Assembly (NCBI GenBank): GCA_910588955.1
Contig: CAJURQ010000038.1
Coordinates: forward strand, 1-33,240
DNA length: 33,240 bases
Source: an uncultured Lachnospiraceae bacterium
GTDB taxonomy: Bacteria; Bacillota; Clostridia; Lachnospirales; Lachnospiraceae
Direction of reading: 5' to 3'
Part shown: positions 1 to 8,207 of the stretch, piece by piece
Layout: the number at the start of each line of letters is the position of its first letter
How positions within the stretch are numbered: the stretch's first letter is position 1
Translations under genes and position numbers: made by a program
The notes under the pieces: generated by a model
What the model saw: only the letters and a program-made list of their open reading frames with translations
What the model was told of the DNA's origin: nothing
Databases searched by the model: none

Positions 1-12
1 ACAGGCAGTTGG

Positions 13-50
13 AAAGCATCACGAAAGGTCAGGCTTTTGGTGATGCTTTT
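13..50 (+). terminator. Intrinsic-terminator-like hairpin upstream of the defence genes
   Basis: Bases 13-22 are a perfect 10-bp reverse complement of 40-49, with an inner 4-bp stem (24-27/34-37) and a T run directly after. It probably ends a transcript entering from the left of the window and insulates the defence operon. Confidence 0.6.
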
Positions 51-97
51 CCTTTACGGAAAATAAATATTTGTGACAAAAACAAACGATTAGGCGC

Positions 98-126
98 TTG
101 TAGGCTAAGTAAATTGATGATAAAAT
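98..126 (+). promoter_or_regulatory. Candidate sigma-A promoter of the Gabija-like operon
   Basis: TTGTAG (98-103) and TAAAAT (121-126) are separated by 17 bp and lie about 70 bp before the first defence gene. The -10 matches the consensus in 5 of 6 bases and the -35 in 3 of 6, so this is a moderate call. Confidence 0.4.
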
Positions 127-194
127 GAGTTCAAATAACAGATTAGATACAAATAATGTTCAAGTGTAGAAGCATTTTGGAAAGGTGTTGGATT

Positions 195-2267
195 ATGTTT
201 ATTTCTAAAATACAGGTAGAGAACTTTAGAAGTTTTGAAAGAACAGAAGTGGAGTTTCATGAAGGAATAAATGTTTTAATAGGTCATAATAATTGCGGTA
301 AATCAAATCTGCTTACAGCAATGGCACTAATTTTTGATAATTCAATTAGCAAGCAATTAGAAGTAGATGATTTTTATAATGGAATAAGTTTGGAAAAATT
401 AAAAGAATCTGCTCCTAAAATAAAAATAATAATAACTATAACACAATCAAACGATGAAGATTTAATGAGTGACGAACTGGTTACAGTCAGTAATTGGTTG
501 GTTTCGTTGGAAACCCCATATCAGGCACAGGTTCAGTATGAATACTTTCTGTCATCAGGGGAAGAAGAAAATTACAAGAAGCGTGTTAGCGGAATAGACA
601 GTGCAAAAGAGATTTGGAAGGTAATTAAAAGTGAATATATACGTCTTTATGTTTATAAAATATGGGCAGGGAATCCAGATAACCGAGTGGTGGCAGACAG
701 TGATAGTTTGAGGAAATTCGATTATCAGTTTTTGAATGCAATCAGAGATGTAGAAAGGGATATGTTTAGTGGAAGAAATACACTTTTAAAAAGAGTGATT
801 GACTTTTTTATGGATTATGAAATCAAGTCGGATGGAAAGTTGGATGAAATCCAAAAGTCTGAAAAAATTAAAGAGAGGAAGGATGACTTTGCTGAAAATG
901 CAGATGAGATCATTAGTAAGTTGCACATACGATTAGAAGAGGGAAATCAGGAAATATTATCTTATGCGAAAGATATTGGGGCTTCATTTGATAAGTCAGA
1001 ACCTGGTTTTGAAGGTGAATTAACGGAAAGCGAATTATATTCTGTATTAAAATTAATAATTAAACAAGAAACGGGAATGACACTTCCTGTAGATAAAAAT
1101 GGGCTTGGATATAATAATTTAATATTTATGTCATTGTTATTAGCGAAAATGCAGGCAGATTCCGATGGAAAATATATGGGAAGTAACGCAAAGATATTCC
1201 CCATGCTGGTCATTGAAGAACCCGAAGCTCATTTGCACCCAACAATGCAGGACAAATTTATAAAATTTCTAAATAAAAATATAGAACGTAAGAAGGTTAA
1301 GCAGGTATTTATTACAACACATTCAACTTTTATTACTGCGGCGGTTCAGCTAGATGATTTAATCTGTCTGTACAGAGATGGTATGAAAACTTGTATAGCT
1401 TATCCAGGAAGGACATTTTGGGAAAATGAAGATGGGACAAAGATAAATGCTGTCAGTAAAAAGTATGTACAAAGATTTTTGGATGCAACTAAATCGAATA
1501 TGTTATTTGCTGAAAGAATAATAATGGTTGAAGGGATAGCCGAGCAATTATTAATACCTGTTTTAGCTGAATATAATGGAAACTCATTAGCGGATAACCA
1601 TGTAATTGTTTTGCAGGTTGGAGGGCGATATTTTGAGCATTTTCTACGGTTGTTTGATCGGAAGAACCCTACTGCAATTAACAGAAAGATTGCTTGTATT
1701 ACGGATATAGATCCTGTGAGAAAAAAGAAAAATATTAAAGGGGCAACTTTTGAAAAATGCTATCCGTATGAATGTGGGATTGAAGAAGCGGTATATGAAT
1801 ATAAGTATAACACTGCATTAGCAGAAATGTATCCTGATAAACAAGAAAGTAATATCAGAGTTTTTTCTCAAAATAAGGAGTCTGGGAAAACTTTAGAATA
1901 TCAGTTGGCATGGAATAACCCGTCAAATGAGCTGCTCCTTACAGAGAGCATATCCAATGCTGAAGAATTAAGAGATTTAATGAGTATGATAAGTGAAAAA
2001 AACATTGATGATATGCTTAAAAGAATGCATGACAGTGAAGAAAGACAACGAATTATGGAGGCGATACAAAAGTCTATATGGGATGATGCTGAAAAGAAAA
2101 AAGCAATTGTTTCGTCCAGATATCTAAATTCAGTTGGTAAGGGAGAAAATGCACTAGAGTTGGCATCTGTGCTGAAAGATAATCTGTTGTCAAAAGGAAC
2201 TGATAGATTTAAGGAATTTATAGTTCCAGAATACATTAAAAATGCAATAAAGTGGGTGTGCGAATGA
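195..2267 (+). CDS. gajA: OLD-family ATP-dependent nuclease, Gabija GajA-like
   Basis: This 690-residue protein has an N-terminal SMC/RecF-like ATPase half with a P-loop (GHNNCGKS, about residues 30-37) and a Walker B region followed by EEPEAHLHP (about 335-348). A C-terminal TOPRIM half follows, with MVEG near residue 445 and TDIDP near 501, the acidic residues expected to bind metal for DNA cleavage. In Gabija, GajA is the nucleotide-sensing nuclease that degrades phage DNA together with GajB. I chose the ATG at 195 because AAAGGTG sits 7 bases before it and the conserved fold begins there; an in-frame start at 156 has no clear ribosome site. The protein is longer than the roughly 580-residue GajA first characterised, with extra residues on both sides of the TOPRIM core. 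It overlaps the helicase gene by ATGA. Composition is much AT-richer than the DNA after 4150. Confidence 0.85.
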   Translation: MFISKIQVENFRSFERTEVEFHEGINVLIGHNNCGKSNLLTAMALIFDNSISKQLEVDDFYNGISLEKLKESAPKIKIIITITQSNDEDLMSDELVTVSNWLVSLETPYQAQVQYEYFLSSGEEENYKKRVSGIDSAKEIWKVIKSEYIRLYVYKIWAGNPDNRVVADSDSLRKFDYQFLNAIRDVERDMFSGRNTLLKRVIDFFMDYEIKSDGKLDEIQKSEKIKERKDDFAENADEIISKLHIRLEEGNQEILSYAKDIGASFDKSEPGFEGELTESELYSVLKLIIKQETGMTLPVDKNGLGYNNLIFMSLLLAKMQADSDGKYMGSNAKIFPMLVIEEPEAHLHPTMQDKFIKFLNKNIERKKVKQVFITTHSTFITAAVQLDDLICLYRDGMKTCIAYPGRTFWENEDGTKINAVSKKYVQRFLDATKSNMLFAERIIMVEGIAEQLLIPVLAEYNGNSLADNHVIVLQVGGRYFEHFLRLFDRKNPTAINRKIACITDIDPVRKKKNIKGATFEKCYPYECGIEEAVYEYKYNTALAEMYPDKQESNIRVFSQNKESGKTLEYQLAWNNPSNELLLTESISNAEELRDLMSMISEKNIDDMLKRMHDSEERQRIMEAIQKSIWDDAEKKKAIVSSRYLNSVGKGENALELASVLKDNLLSKGTDRFKEFIVPEYIKNAIKWVCE

Positions 2268-4018
2268 AAGAGATAACTGCAAATACAGATTTAGACATAG
2301 AGAAAGAATTCAAGATTGAAGCTGGACCAGGGGCAGGAAAAACACGTTTTTTAATTCATCATATTAACAATGTCATTAAGAAGTCTCATAGATTATATTC
2401 TGCTAGAAAAGTTGCATGTATAACATTTACGAATACTGCGGTTGATACAATTCGTCAGCGGTTAGGGCATGGAGCAATTGAAAAAACAGAGGTATCTACT
2501 ATTCATAGCTTTCTGTATAATAATATAGTTAAGCCATATGGAAGATGCTTATTAGAAGAGTACGGATTAAGAATAGAAAAGGTCGATGGACATGAAGAGG
2601 CTGTTGTAAATAGAAAAATTTTGAATCAATGGCTTGAAATGGATGTGCTTTCTGGATTGCGGCATCCAAACTCCCAGAAACAGTTAAAAACAAGAGCTGG
2701 TTTGACGGCTGTATTAAAAAAATGGTTACTTTCAGAAAAGTGTATTGTTAGGAAAGGAAATATTGAGTGGATTTTTAATGACAACGTAGTAGCGTATACT
2801 TTGGAAGGGAGATTTGCACTTGATAGAAGCAGTTTTAAGGTATTGAAAAGTGGATTTATGGAATACAAAAAGCTGTATTGGGAGAAAGGGATAGTTGATC
2901 ACGAAGATGTGCTATTCTTTTCCGGAATTCTCATTCAAAAGTGTCCATTTATACTTACCATTTTAAGAGCAAAGTATCCATATATTTTTGTGGATGAATT
3001 TCAGGATACAAATCCTATTCAAGCATACATTCTTACAGAAATAAAGAAGGAAGAGAGTGTTGTAGGAGTAATTGGTGATGCTGCACAGGCAATATATGGG
3101 TTTCAGGGTGCGGATATTCAATTGTTTCGGAAGTATAAGGTAAAAAAAGAAAACGAATACTCTCTTAACGAAAATCACAGAAGCGATAAATGTATTGTTG
3201 ATTTTCTGAGTATTCTTCGAGAGAATTTTGAGCAAATACCTTGTGAGAAATATGAAGATTCATGTATAAAGTTTTATGTTGGTGATAGAACTAAAGCATT
3301 TTTAAAAGCTAGAGATATTTGTGGTCTGGAAGAATTGGTATCTCTTTCAAGAGACAACGTAACATCAAATGCAATGAAAAGTTTATTAGAGAACGAAGCT
3401 TATGATGGTAAGATAATGAAAAAATTTGAAGAGATAGAAAAAAGCAATCCTAAAAGAATGAATTATGTAATTGCATATAGTAATGCAATAGAATTGGCGA
3501 GAAACAGCAAGTTTAAGGAGGCAATTAAAAAAATAGAGTGGTTATATAGGGAACAGGCTGAATCGAAAAAGATAGCATTGAATATGTTATCATTAATGTT
3601 AAAAAGCTATTCTGATTATAGTAATATGTCACTGATGAATTTCTATTTATTACTAAAGGGACTAGAAAAAAATGTTCAACTATCAAATTTTAAAACGGGT
3701 TCTATTAAGTCATTTTATGAAAATACTTTATATATCAATTTGGCAGTTAGTGTAAATATTGTTGAGGATATCAGTAATCATATTACAATACATAAAGCGA
3801 AAGGAGCTGAATATGAGAATGTTTTTGTTGTAGGTAATAATAATATGTTGGATTTTCTTATGAATACAGATATTGTTGGAAATGAGGAACATAGGGTTTT
3901 CTATGTTGCATTAAGCAGAGCAAAAAAGCGATTGTTTATGTATTTAGATGAATTGAGTCTTTCAGAGGAGAACTATATTAGAGAAAAGTATTCTGTTGAA
4001 ATTGAGAGAATAGGTTAA
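2264..4018 (+). CDS. gajB: UvrD/PcrA-like superfamily 1 helicase, Gabija GajB-like
   Basis: This 584-residue SF1 helicase has Walker A (GPGAGKT, about residues 21-27), motif II VDEFQDTNP (about 243), motif III GDAAQAIYGFQGAD, a motif V region HKAKGAEYENV (about 510) and motif VI YVALSRAKKR (about 547). In Gabija the helicase partner forms a complex with GajA and is thought to sense or process DNA ends. The ATG at 2264 overlaps the nuclease stop in the ATGA arrangement, which implies translational coupling. A GTG at 2252 is in frame but less likely. At 584 residues it exceeds the roughly 500 of the reference GajB. A second partner gene of another OLD+helicase system cannot be excluded to the left of the window, but the pair is self-contained here. 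Confidence 0.85.
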   Translation: MKEITANTDLDIEKEFKIEAGPGAGKTRFLIHHINNVIKKSHRLYSARKVACITFTNTAVDTIRQRLGHGAIEKTEVSTIHSFLYNNIVKPYGRCLLEEYGLRIEKVDGHEEAVVNRKILNQWLEMDVLSGLRHPNSQKQLKTRAGLTAVLKKWLLSEKCIVRKGNIEWIFNDNVVAYTLEGRFALDRSSFKVLKSGFMEYKKLYWEKGIVDHEDVLFFSGILIQKCPFILTILRAKYPYIFVDEFQDTNPIQAYILTEIKKEESVVGVIGDAAQAIYGFQGADIQLFRKYKVKKENEYSLNENHRSDKCIVDFLSILRENFEQIPCEKYEDSCIKFYVGDRTKAFLKARDICGLEELVSLSRDNVTSNAMKSLLENEAYDGKIMKKFEEIEKSNPKRMNYVIAYSNAIELARNSKFKEAIKKIEWLYREQAESKKIALNMLSLMLKSYSDYSNMSLMNFYLLLKGLEKNVQLSNFKTGSIKSFYENTLYINLAVSVNIVEDISNHITIHKAKGAEYENVFVVGNNNMLDFLMNTDIVGNEEHRVFYVALSRAKKRLFMYLDELSLSEENYIREKYSVEIERIG

Positions 4019-4091
4019 TGATACAATTGTTTGTTTTGGAATAATAAACTTGAACTGCAATATACAGTATGTATTAGTTGGCAGTTGGGAG

Positions 4092-4125
4092 GGCACTAGG
4101 GAGCTTAGTTCTGTGGTGCCTTTTC
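4092..4125 (+). terminator. Possible terminator after the helicase gene
   Basis: GGCAC (4092-4096) pairs with GTGCC (4116-4120), extended by weaker pairs, and TTTTC follows directly. It lies about 75 bp after the helicase stop. The stem has mismatches, so termination is plausible but unproven. Confidence 0.45.
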
Positions 4126-4149
4126 TGTTGTAAAAAAATATTTTTTTAG

Positions 4150-4548
4150 TTTTTACTTGACAAAAGCAGAATTGATACGTTAAAGATTGCACGGAAATAT
4201 TTGAAGGATTTGGAGAGCCGCAGTCTGGGAGCGCTCTGCAAATATTATGAAATCCCCCACAGCGCGCACCGGGCATTGGGTGACGCCCGCGCTACGGCAG
4301 TCCTGTATAAGAAACTTGCGGAAGAATTTTATGAGAAGGAAGAGGCGGCGGGGGAAAAGAGTTTGTTTCTGCCAAAACCGCTCTTGTATCAGGCGAAGCG
4401 CGATACGCCGCTCACGATTGCACAAAAAGAACAGTTATATAAATTGTTGGACAGGCATAAACTGGTAGTAGACTATAAGGTCGAAAGTCTGACACGCAGC
4501 GAAGCTAGTCGGAAGATTGACCAAATTCTTGCAGAATACGGACGATAG
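4150..4548 (+). pseudogene. 3' remnant of a DnaQ-like 3'-5' exonuclease gene
   Basis: The reading frame is open from 4150, just after an in-frame TAG at 4147, to a TAG at 4546. Recognisable family sequence starts near 4168 with RIDTLKIARKYL. The exonuclease III motif HRALGDARAT (His and Asp of the DEDDh active site) is intact, but the N-terminal half carrying the DxE motif is absent. Upstream sequence is the AT-rich noncoding edge of the defence block. The remnant therefore marks where the block joined the older chromosome. Its only start-like codon near the front is a TTG at 4201 without a good ribosome site. The 5' half may lie to the left of the window. The 3' end overlaps the convergent gene ending at 4505 by 44 bp. 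Confidence 0.75.
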
Positions 4549-5122
4549 GCTTCTGCATGGCGGAGGTCAGGGACTGCGCCACGGGGACGAGCGCCTCGAT
4601 CTTTTCGGGTGTGCCGTTCTCCTGATAAATGCGGCACAGAAGGCGGTACGTTGCGCTCACGTCCGTATGCGTGGACACGGCAAATTCCAGAAGTTGACAA
4701 GCTTCTTTGGGGAAGCCGTTGTCGTAGAGCGCCTGCGCCCACTGCTGCAGGGTGCGAGCCAGAAGCGTGTAATTCTGGTCGTAGGAGGTCAGCTTGGTGA
4801 TATTGGGCGCGCCGTAGCGCAGCTTCAGCTCCGTGTTGGTAAGCCCTGTGAAATTGACGATGGGCTGGTCTTTCAGGGAGAGCACGATCTGCCTGTAATC
4901 TTCGACCTTGGGGACGTCCTGCAAAAGCTCCATGGGAAAAATTTCCATCGGCAGTTCAATATAGTCCAGATCGTCCAGCGGTTTGCGCCGGGTGTTGTTG
5001 GCGGCGCGTTCCCTCTGCCAAAATTCCTGCTCCATGGCGGCGGCGTTTTTCCGGCTTTTGGAGGATGCCATGGCGATAGCCAGGGCTAATATCAGAGTGC
5101 TTGCAATAATTAAAAAATTCAT
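4505..5122 (-). CDS. Membrane-anchored helical-repeat (TPR-like) protein of unknown function
   Basis: This 205-residue protein begins MNFLIIASTL with a single N-terminal hydrophobic segment (about residues 2-18), followed by a basic stretch. Its C-terminal half (about 120-200) is made of paired helices reminiscent of tetratricopeptide repeats. The chosen ATG at 5122 is preceded by AAAGGAATT on the minus strand; an in-frame ATG 10 codons earlier would place charged residues before the membrane segment. A TATAAT-like -10 on this strand lies at 5166-5171. I do not recognise a named family. It faces the exonuclease remnant tail to tail, overlapping it. Confidence 0.7.
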   Translation of the reverse strand: MNFLIIASTLILALAIAMASSKSRKNAAAMEQEFWQRERAANNTRRKPLDDLDYIELPMEIFPMELLQDVPKVEDYRQIVLSLKDQPIVNFTGLTNTELKLRYGAPNITKLTSYDQNYTLLARTLQQWAQALYDNGFPKEACQLLEFAVSTHTDVSATYRLLCRIYQENGTPEKIEALVPVAQSLTSAMQKPIVRILQEFGQSSD

Positions 5123-5201
5123 ATATAATTCCTTTATGCCAAAAGAAGGCATTCCTTACTTATTAATTATAGTGTAGCAAAAAAGTATTTGAGGTGGTAT
5201 T

Positions 5202-5309
5202 ATGAAGTTCAACAGGAAAACCAGAAAAATCATTTCATCTATTATTATCATTATCGTCGTGCTGGCGATGGTCGTTCCGATGCTGGCATCCGCGTATTAT
5301 TCATTTTAG
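5202..5309 (+). CDS. Tiny single-pass membrane protein (35 aa)
   Basis: ATG at 5202 is preceded by GAGGTGG with suitable spacing. The product has a basic start (MKFNRKTRK) followed by a hydrophobic stretch of about 20 residues rich in Ile and Val, then ends near an AYYSF tail. The layout resembles small Firmicutes membrane peptides or a signal-anchor. It lies 59 bp before the VanW-family gene on the same strand and is probably co-transcribed with it. Function is unknown. Confidence 0.6.
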   Translation: MKFNRKTRKIISSIIIIIVVLAMVVPMLASAYYSF

Positions 5310-5368
5310 CACAGGAAACGCGATTTGTGAATGGCATGGATCTGACAGGGGGAGAGCGGGTAATCGTT

Positions 5369-6973
5369 ATGAGAAAGTTATCTGTGATGGTTCTGGCGGC
5401 GTTTGTCACGGCGGGGTTTGCCGTGATGCCGGCGCAGGCAAAAGAAGGAAAAATTGAGACGGGAATCTATGTGGATGATATAGATATCTCGGGAATGACG
5501 CAGAGCGAGGCGGGCGAGGCGATAGAGACTTATGTCGCTGGCTTTGGCGACGCGCAGATCACCCTGCATGCTCCGGAAGAGGGAGAAATTACGGCTTCCG
5601 CCGCGGATTTGGGCTTAAAGTGGGGAAACCGTGAGATTCTGGAGGAAGCGGCTAACTTTGGCAGGGACGGAGATATTTTGCAGTGCTATAAGGAACTGCG
5701 GGATCTGGAATACAAAAATAAGGTTTACCGGGTAAGCTTCGACTTTGACAAGGAGAAGATCCGCGCGCTGATTGAGGAGAACGCCGGGCAGTATGATCAG
5801 GAGGCAATGAACGCGAGCCTGCACAAGACGGAGGACGGGTTCGAGGTCACGGAGGGTCAGACAGGTCGAGTGGTAGACCGGGACGGCACGACGGACAGCG
5901 TATACGAGTATCTGACCGGCGAGTGGACGGGCGGCGCCTGCGATCTGGATATGCAGGTTGAGACGGAAGAACCGCAGAGCAAGGCGGAAGATTTGGAGAA
6001 AGTGAAAGACGTGCTGGGCACATTTACCACCAGCTTTTCCACTTCCGGCGAGGCGAGAAGCAAAAATGTGGCTAACGGCTGCAGGCTGTTAAGCGACATT
6101 ACCCTGTATCCGGGAGACGAGATTTCTACACTGGAAACTATCACGCCGTTCTCGGAGGACAACGGCTATTATATGGCGGCATCCTATCTGAACGGACAGG
6201 TGGTTGACAGTCTGGGCGGCGGTATCTGCCAGGTATCGACCACGCTCTACAATGCGGTGCTGCAGGCGGAGCTTGAGGTGACGGAGCGCTACAATCATTC
6301 CATGATCGTCACATATGTAGATCCTTCCGCGGATGCGGCAATTGCGGAGTCATCCGGAAAGGACTTTAAATTTAAGAATAATTTGGATTATCCCGTTTAT
6401 ATAGACGGCTATACGACGCCCGAGAAACAGATTACCTTTACCATTTACGGGCTGGAGACGAGGGACAGCGGCAGGGAAGTGATTTACGAGAGCGAAGTCC
6501 TTGAGAGAAGCGAGCCGGACACGGAAGTGATTTACACGGATGAATCTATGCCGGTGGGTTATTGCAGCGTGCAGTCCGCCCATGTGGGTTATAAGGCGAG
6601 GCTGTGGAAGATTGTGAAAGAGAACGGCGAGGAAGTGAGCCGTGAACAGGTCAACAGCAGCAGTTATATGAAAGCGCCCAGAAGCGCGACAGTGGGTGTG
6701 GCGACCGAAGATCCGGGCGCGTACAACGCCATTATGGCGGCGGTGGCTTCGGGCAGTGTGGATCAGGTAAAGGCAGTATCCGGCGCGTACCGCGGCGGCG
6801 ATCCCGGGCAGATACAGGCGGCGGCAGCGGCGGCGCAGCAGGCGGCAGCGGCAAAAGCAGCGGCGGATCAGGCGGCAGCAGCGCAGGCGGCGGCAGAACA
6901 GGCGGCGGCAGAACAGGCGGCAGCGGAGCAGGCAGCACAGCAGCAGCCGGAAGCACCGCCCCCGGCGGAGTAA
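5369..6973 (+). CDS. Secreted VanW-family protein with Ala/Gln-rich tail
   Basis: The 534-residue product opens with a signal peptide (MRKLSVMVLAAFVTAG..., predicted cut after AQA near residue 24). Residues about 30-200 resemble the peptidoglycan-binding-like repeats found before VanW domains. The VanW domain spans about 210-360 and includes LGGGICQVSTTLYNAVL and the RYNHS segment. A G5-like region follows to about 440. The tail from about 485 is built of QAAAEQ-type repeats ending in PPP. VanW proteins occur near glycopeptide-resistance genes and in many Gram-positive surface proteins, but their biochemical role is not established; no van cluster is present here. I chose the ATG at 5369 because it gives a clean signal peptide; upstream in-frame codons run through the tiny gene before it. 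The export and domain calls are firm, the function is not. Confidence 0.85.
   Translation: MRKLSVMVLAAFVTAGFAVMPAQAKEGKIETGIYVDDIDISGMTQSEAGEAIETYVAGFGDAQITLHAPEEGEITASAADLGLKWGNREILEEAANFGRDGDILQCYKELRDLEYKNKVYRVSFDFDKEKIRALIEENAGQYDQEAMNASLHKTEDGFEVTEGQTGRVVDRDGTTDSVYEYLTGEWTGGACDLDMQVETEEPQSKAEDLEKVKDVLGTFTTSFSTSGEARSKNVANGCRLLSDITLYPGDEISTLETITPFSEDNGYYMAASYLNGQVVDSLGGGICQVSTTLYNAVLQAELEVTERYNHSMIVTYVDPSADAAIAESSGKDFKFKNNLDYPVYIDGYTTPEKQITFTIYGLETRDSGREVIYESEVLERSEPDTEVIYTDESMPVGYCSVQSAHVGYKARLWKIVKENGEEVSREQVNSSSYMKAPRSATVGVATEDPGAYNAIMAAVASGSVDQVKAVSGAYRGGDPGQIQAAAAAAQQAAAAKAAADQAAAAQAAAEQAAAEQAAAEQAAQQQPEAPPPAE
6810..6960 (+). repeat. Low-complexity GCG/GCA-CAG repeat encoding an Ala/Gln tail
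   Basis: A run of near-repeats of the unit GCGGCAGAACAG codes for AAAEQ blocks at the end of the VanW protein. Such tracts vary in length by slippage and may form a flexible cell-wall-spanning stalk. Confidence 0.75.
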
Positions 6974-7002
6974 CCAATCCTACGAAGAATAAGGCATACG
7001 GC

Positions 7003-7656
7003 ATGAGACAGGAAAAAATATCGGGGAACATGTCAGGGCGTTCCCCGTTGGAAAAACCAAAACCGGATAGGCTGGAAGTGAAAGATGGCGCAGGACTGGG
7101 GAAAGACTGCGCCGTTTCGACGCAGACGGCGGGTGCGGATCAGGATATTGTGGTGAGCAAATGGATTGGTCTGGAGGGGACGGCAAGACTCGCCGGAGAA
7201 AATTATGAGAGACTGCGAAAACGATTCCCGGCGCGCATAATCGAGGAGGCGGCGGCTTTTGACAGGTATCTTTCAGTGATACCGGAGGCAGCCACCGCCA
7301 TGAAGTCCGGCGTCTGCGGCATACATGCCGTTTCCCAAGGCGGTTTTTTTGCCGGGCTGTGGGAGATGGCGGAGGAAGCCGGCGTCGGACTGGAAGCGGA
7401 TTTGAGAAAGATACCTGTCAGACAGGAAACCATAGAGATCTGTGAGGTTTTCGGGGAAAATCCTTATGAACTTCCGTCGGAAGGATGCCTCATTATGACG
7501 GCGGAAAATGGAAACGCGCTGGTGGATGCGTTGCTGCGTGAAGGGATTCCGGCAGTGGTGGTCGGGCGCACGACAGGAGGAAATGACAGGGTGCTCTACA
7601 ATGAAGGAAGAAAGCAGTTTCTGAACAAACCGAGACTGCGAACATGCGAAAAATAA
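7003..7656 (+). CDS. AIR synthase/HypE-like C-terminal domain protein
   Basis: This 217-residue protein keeps the GAGLGKDCAV glycine-rich segment (about residues 29-38) seen near the N-terminus of the PurM/HypE/SelD superfamily. It also has a C-terminal region with the GIHAVSQGGFFAGLWEMAEEAG motif (about 101-122), where the family has the G-x-GG-x-aL-xE-lA pattern. The usual ATP-binding N-terminal domain is much shorter than in full-length members of about 330 residues, so the active site is probably incomplete. It follows the VanW gene after 29 bp and precedes the Lrp-type regulator. No hydrogenase genes are nearby, so a role in hydrogenase maturation is not supported. Function is best left open. 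Confidence 0.7.
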   Translation: MRQEKISGNMSGRSPLEKPKPDRLEVKDGAGLGKDCAVSTQTAGADQDIVVSKWIGLEGTARLAGENYERLRKRFPARIIEEAAAFDRYLSVIPEAATAMKSGVCGIHAVSQGGFFAGLWEMAEEAGVGLEADLRKIPVRQETIEICEVFGENPYELPSEGCLIMTAENGNALVDALLREGIPAVVVGRTTGGNDRVLYNEGRKQFLNKPRLRTCEK

Positions 7657-7676
7657 TTTAAAATGTTTTTTGCATG
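7643..7676 (+). terminator. A/T-stem hairpin at the end of the AIR synthase-like gene
   Basis: CATGC plus A run (7643-7653) is complementary to T run plus GCATG (7666-7676), with one bulged base. It overlaps the stop codon and precedes the Lrp-type gene, and could act as a weak bidirectional terminator. Confidence 0.4.
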
Positions 7677-7724
7677 AGACATATACAGAAATAAACAGAA
7701 ACAAGCATGGAGGAGGCAAATAGA

Positions 7725-8207
7725 ATGAGAGAAGAATTGCTGAAAATTATAGAGAGGAACAGCCGCATAGACTTGAAAGAACTGGCGGTGATACTCGGGA
7801 CTCAGGAGATTGACGTGGTGAACGAGCTGCAAGCGCTTGAGGACGAGGGAATTATCTGTGGGTACCACACCATGATCGACTGGGAGAAGACTTCCATCGA
7901 GAAGGTTTCCGCGCTGATCGAGGTACGGGTGACGCCCCAGAGAGGGCAGGGCTTTGACAATATTGCGGAGCGGATTTACAAATATCCGGAGGTGACTTCC
8001 GTGTATCTGATCTCCGGCGGCTACGACCTGCTCGTCACGCTGGAAGGGAAGTCCTTAAAGGAGATTTCCGGTTTTGTGTCAGATAAGCTTTCCACGCTGG
8101 ACTCTGTCCTTAGCACGGCAACTCATTTTATTCTGAAAAAATATAAGGATCATGGTACGATTCTGACGAAGAAATATGAAGATACGAGAGAGAAGGTGTC
8201 ACCGTGA
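7725..8207 (+). CDS. Lrp/AsnC-family transcriptional regulator
   Basis: The 160-residue product has an N-terminal winged helix-turn-helix (about residues 1-55, IDLKELAVILG...EDEGIICGY) and a C-terminal RAM ligand-binding/oligomerisation domain (about 65-150). Members sense amino acids and form octamers on DNA. The ATG at 7725 is placed 8 bases after GGAGGAGG; the in-frame ATG at 7707 would overlap that ribosome site. The stop overlaps the GTG start of the aminotransferase by four bases (GTGA), so the two are translationally coupled. The regulator probably controls itself and this partner in response to an amino acid. Confidence 0.9.
   Translation: MREELLKIIERNSRIDLKELAVILGTQEIDVVNELQALEDEGIICGYHTMIDWEKTSIEKVSALIEVRVTPQRGQGFDNIAERIYKYPEVTSVYLISGGYDLLVTLEGKSLKEISGFVSDKLSTLDSVLSTATHFILKKYKDHGTILTKKYEDTREKVSP

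Noticed and set aside
4517..5089. 190-codon plus-strand open frame
   Set aside because: It is the shadow of the minus-strand membrane-anchored protein, which has a ribosome site and a sensible membrane segment.
6810..6960. Possible CRISPR-like or tandem regulatory repeat
   Set aside because: The repeat is in frame with the VanW gene and simply encodes an Ala/Gln tail.
5369..6973. Glycopeptide-resistance function for the VanW protein
   Set aside because: No vanA/B ligase, vanH, vanX or vanRS genes are nearby; VanW domains are widespread in susceptible bacteria.
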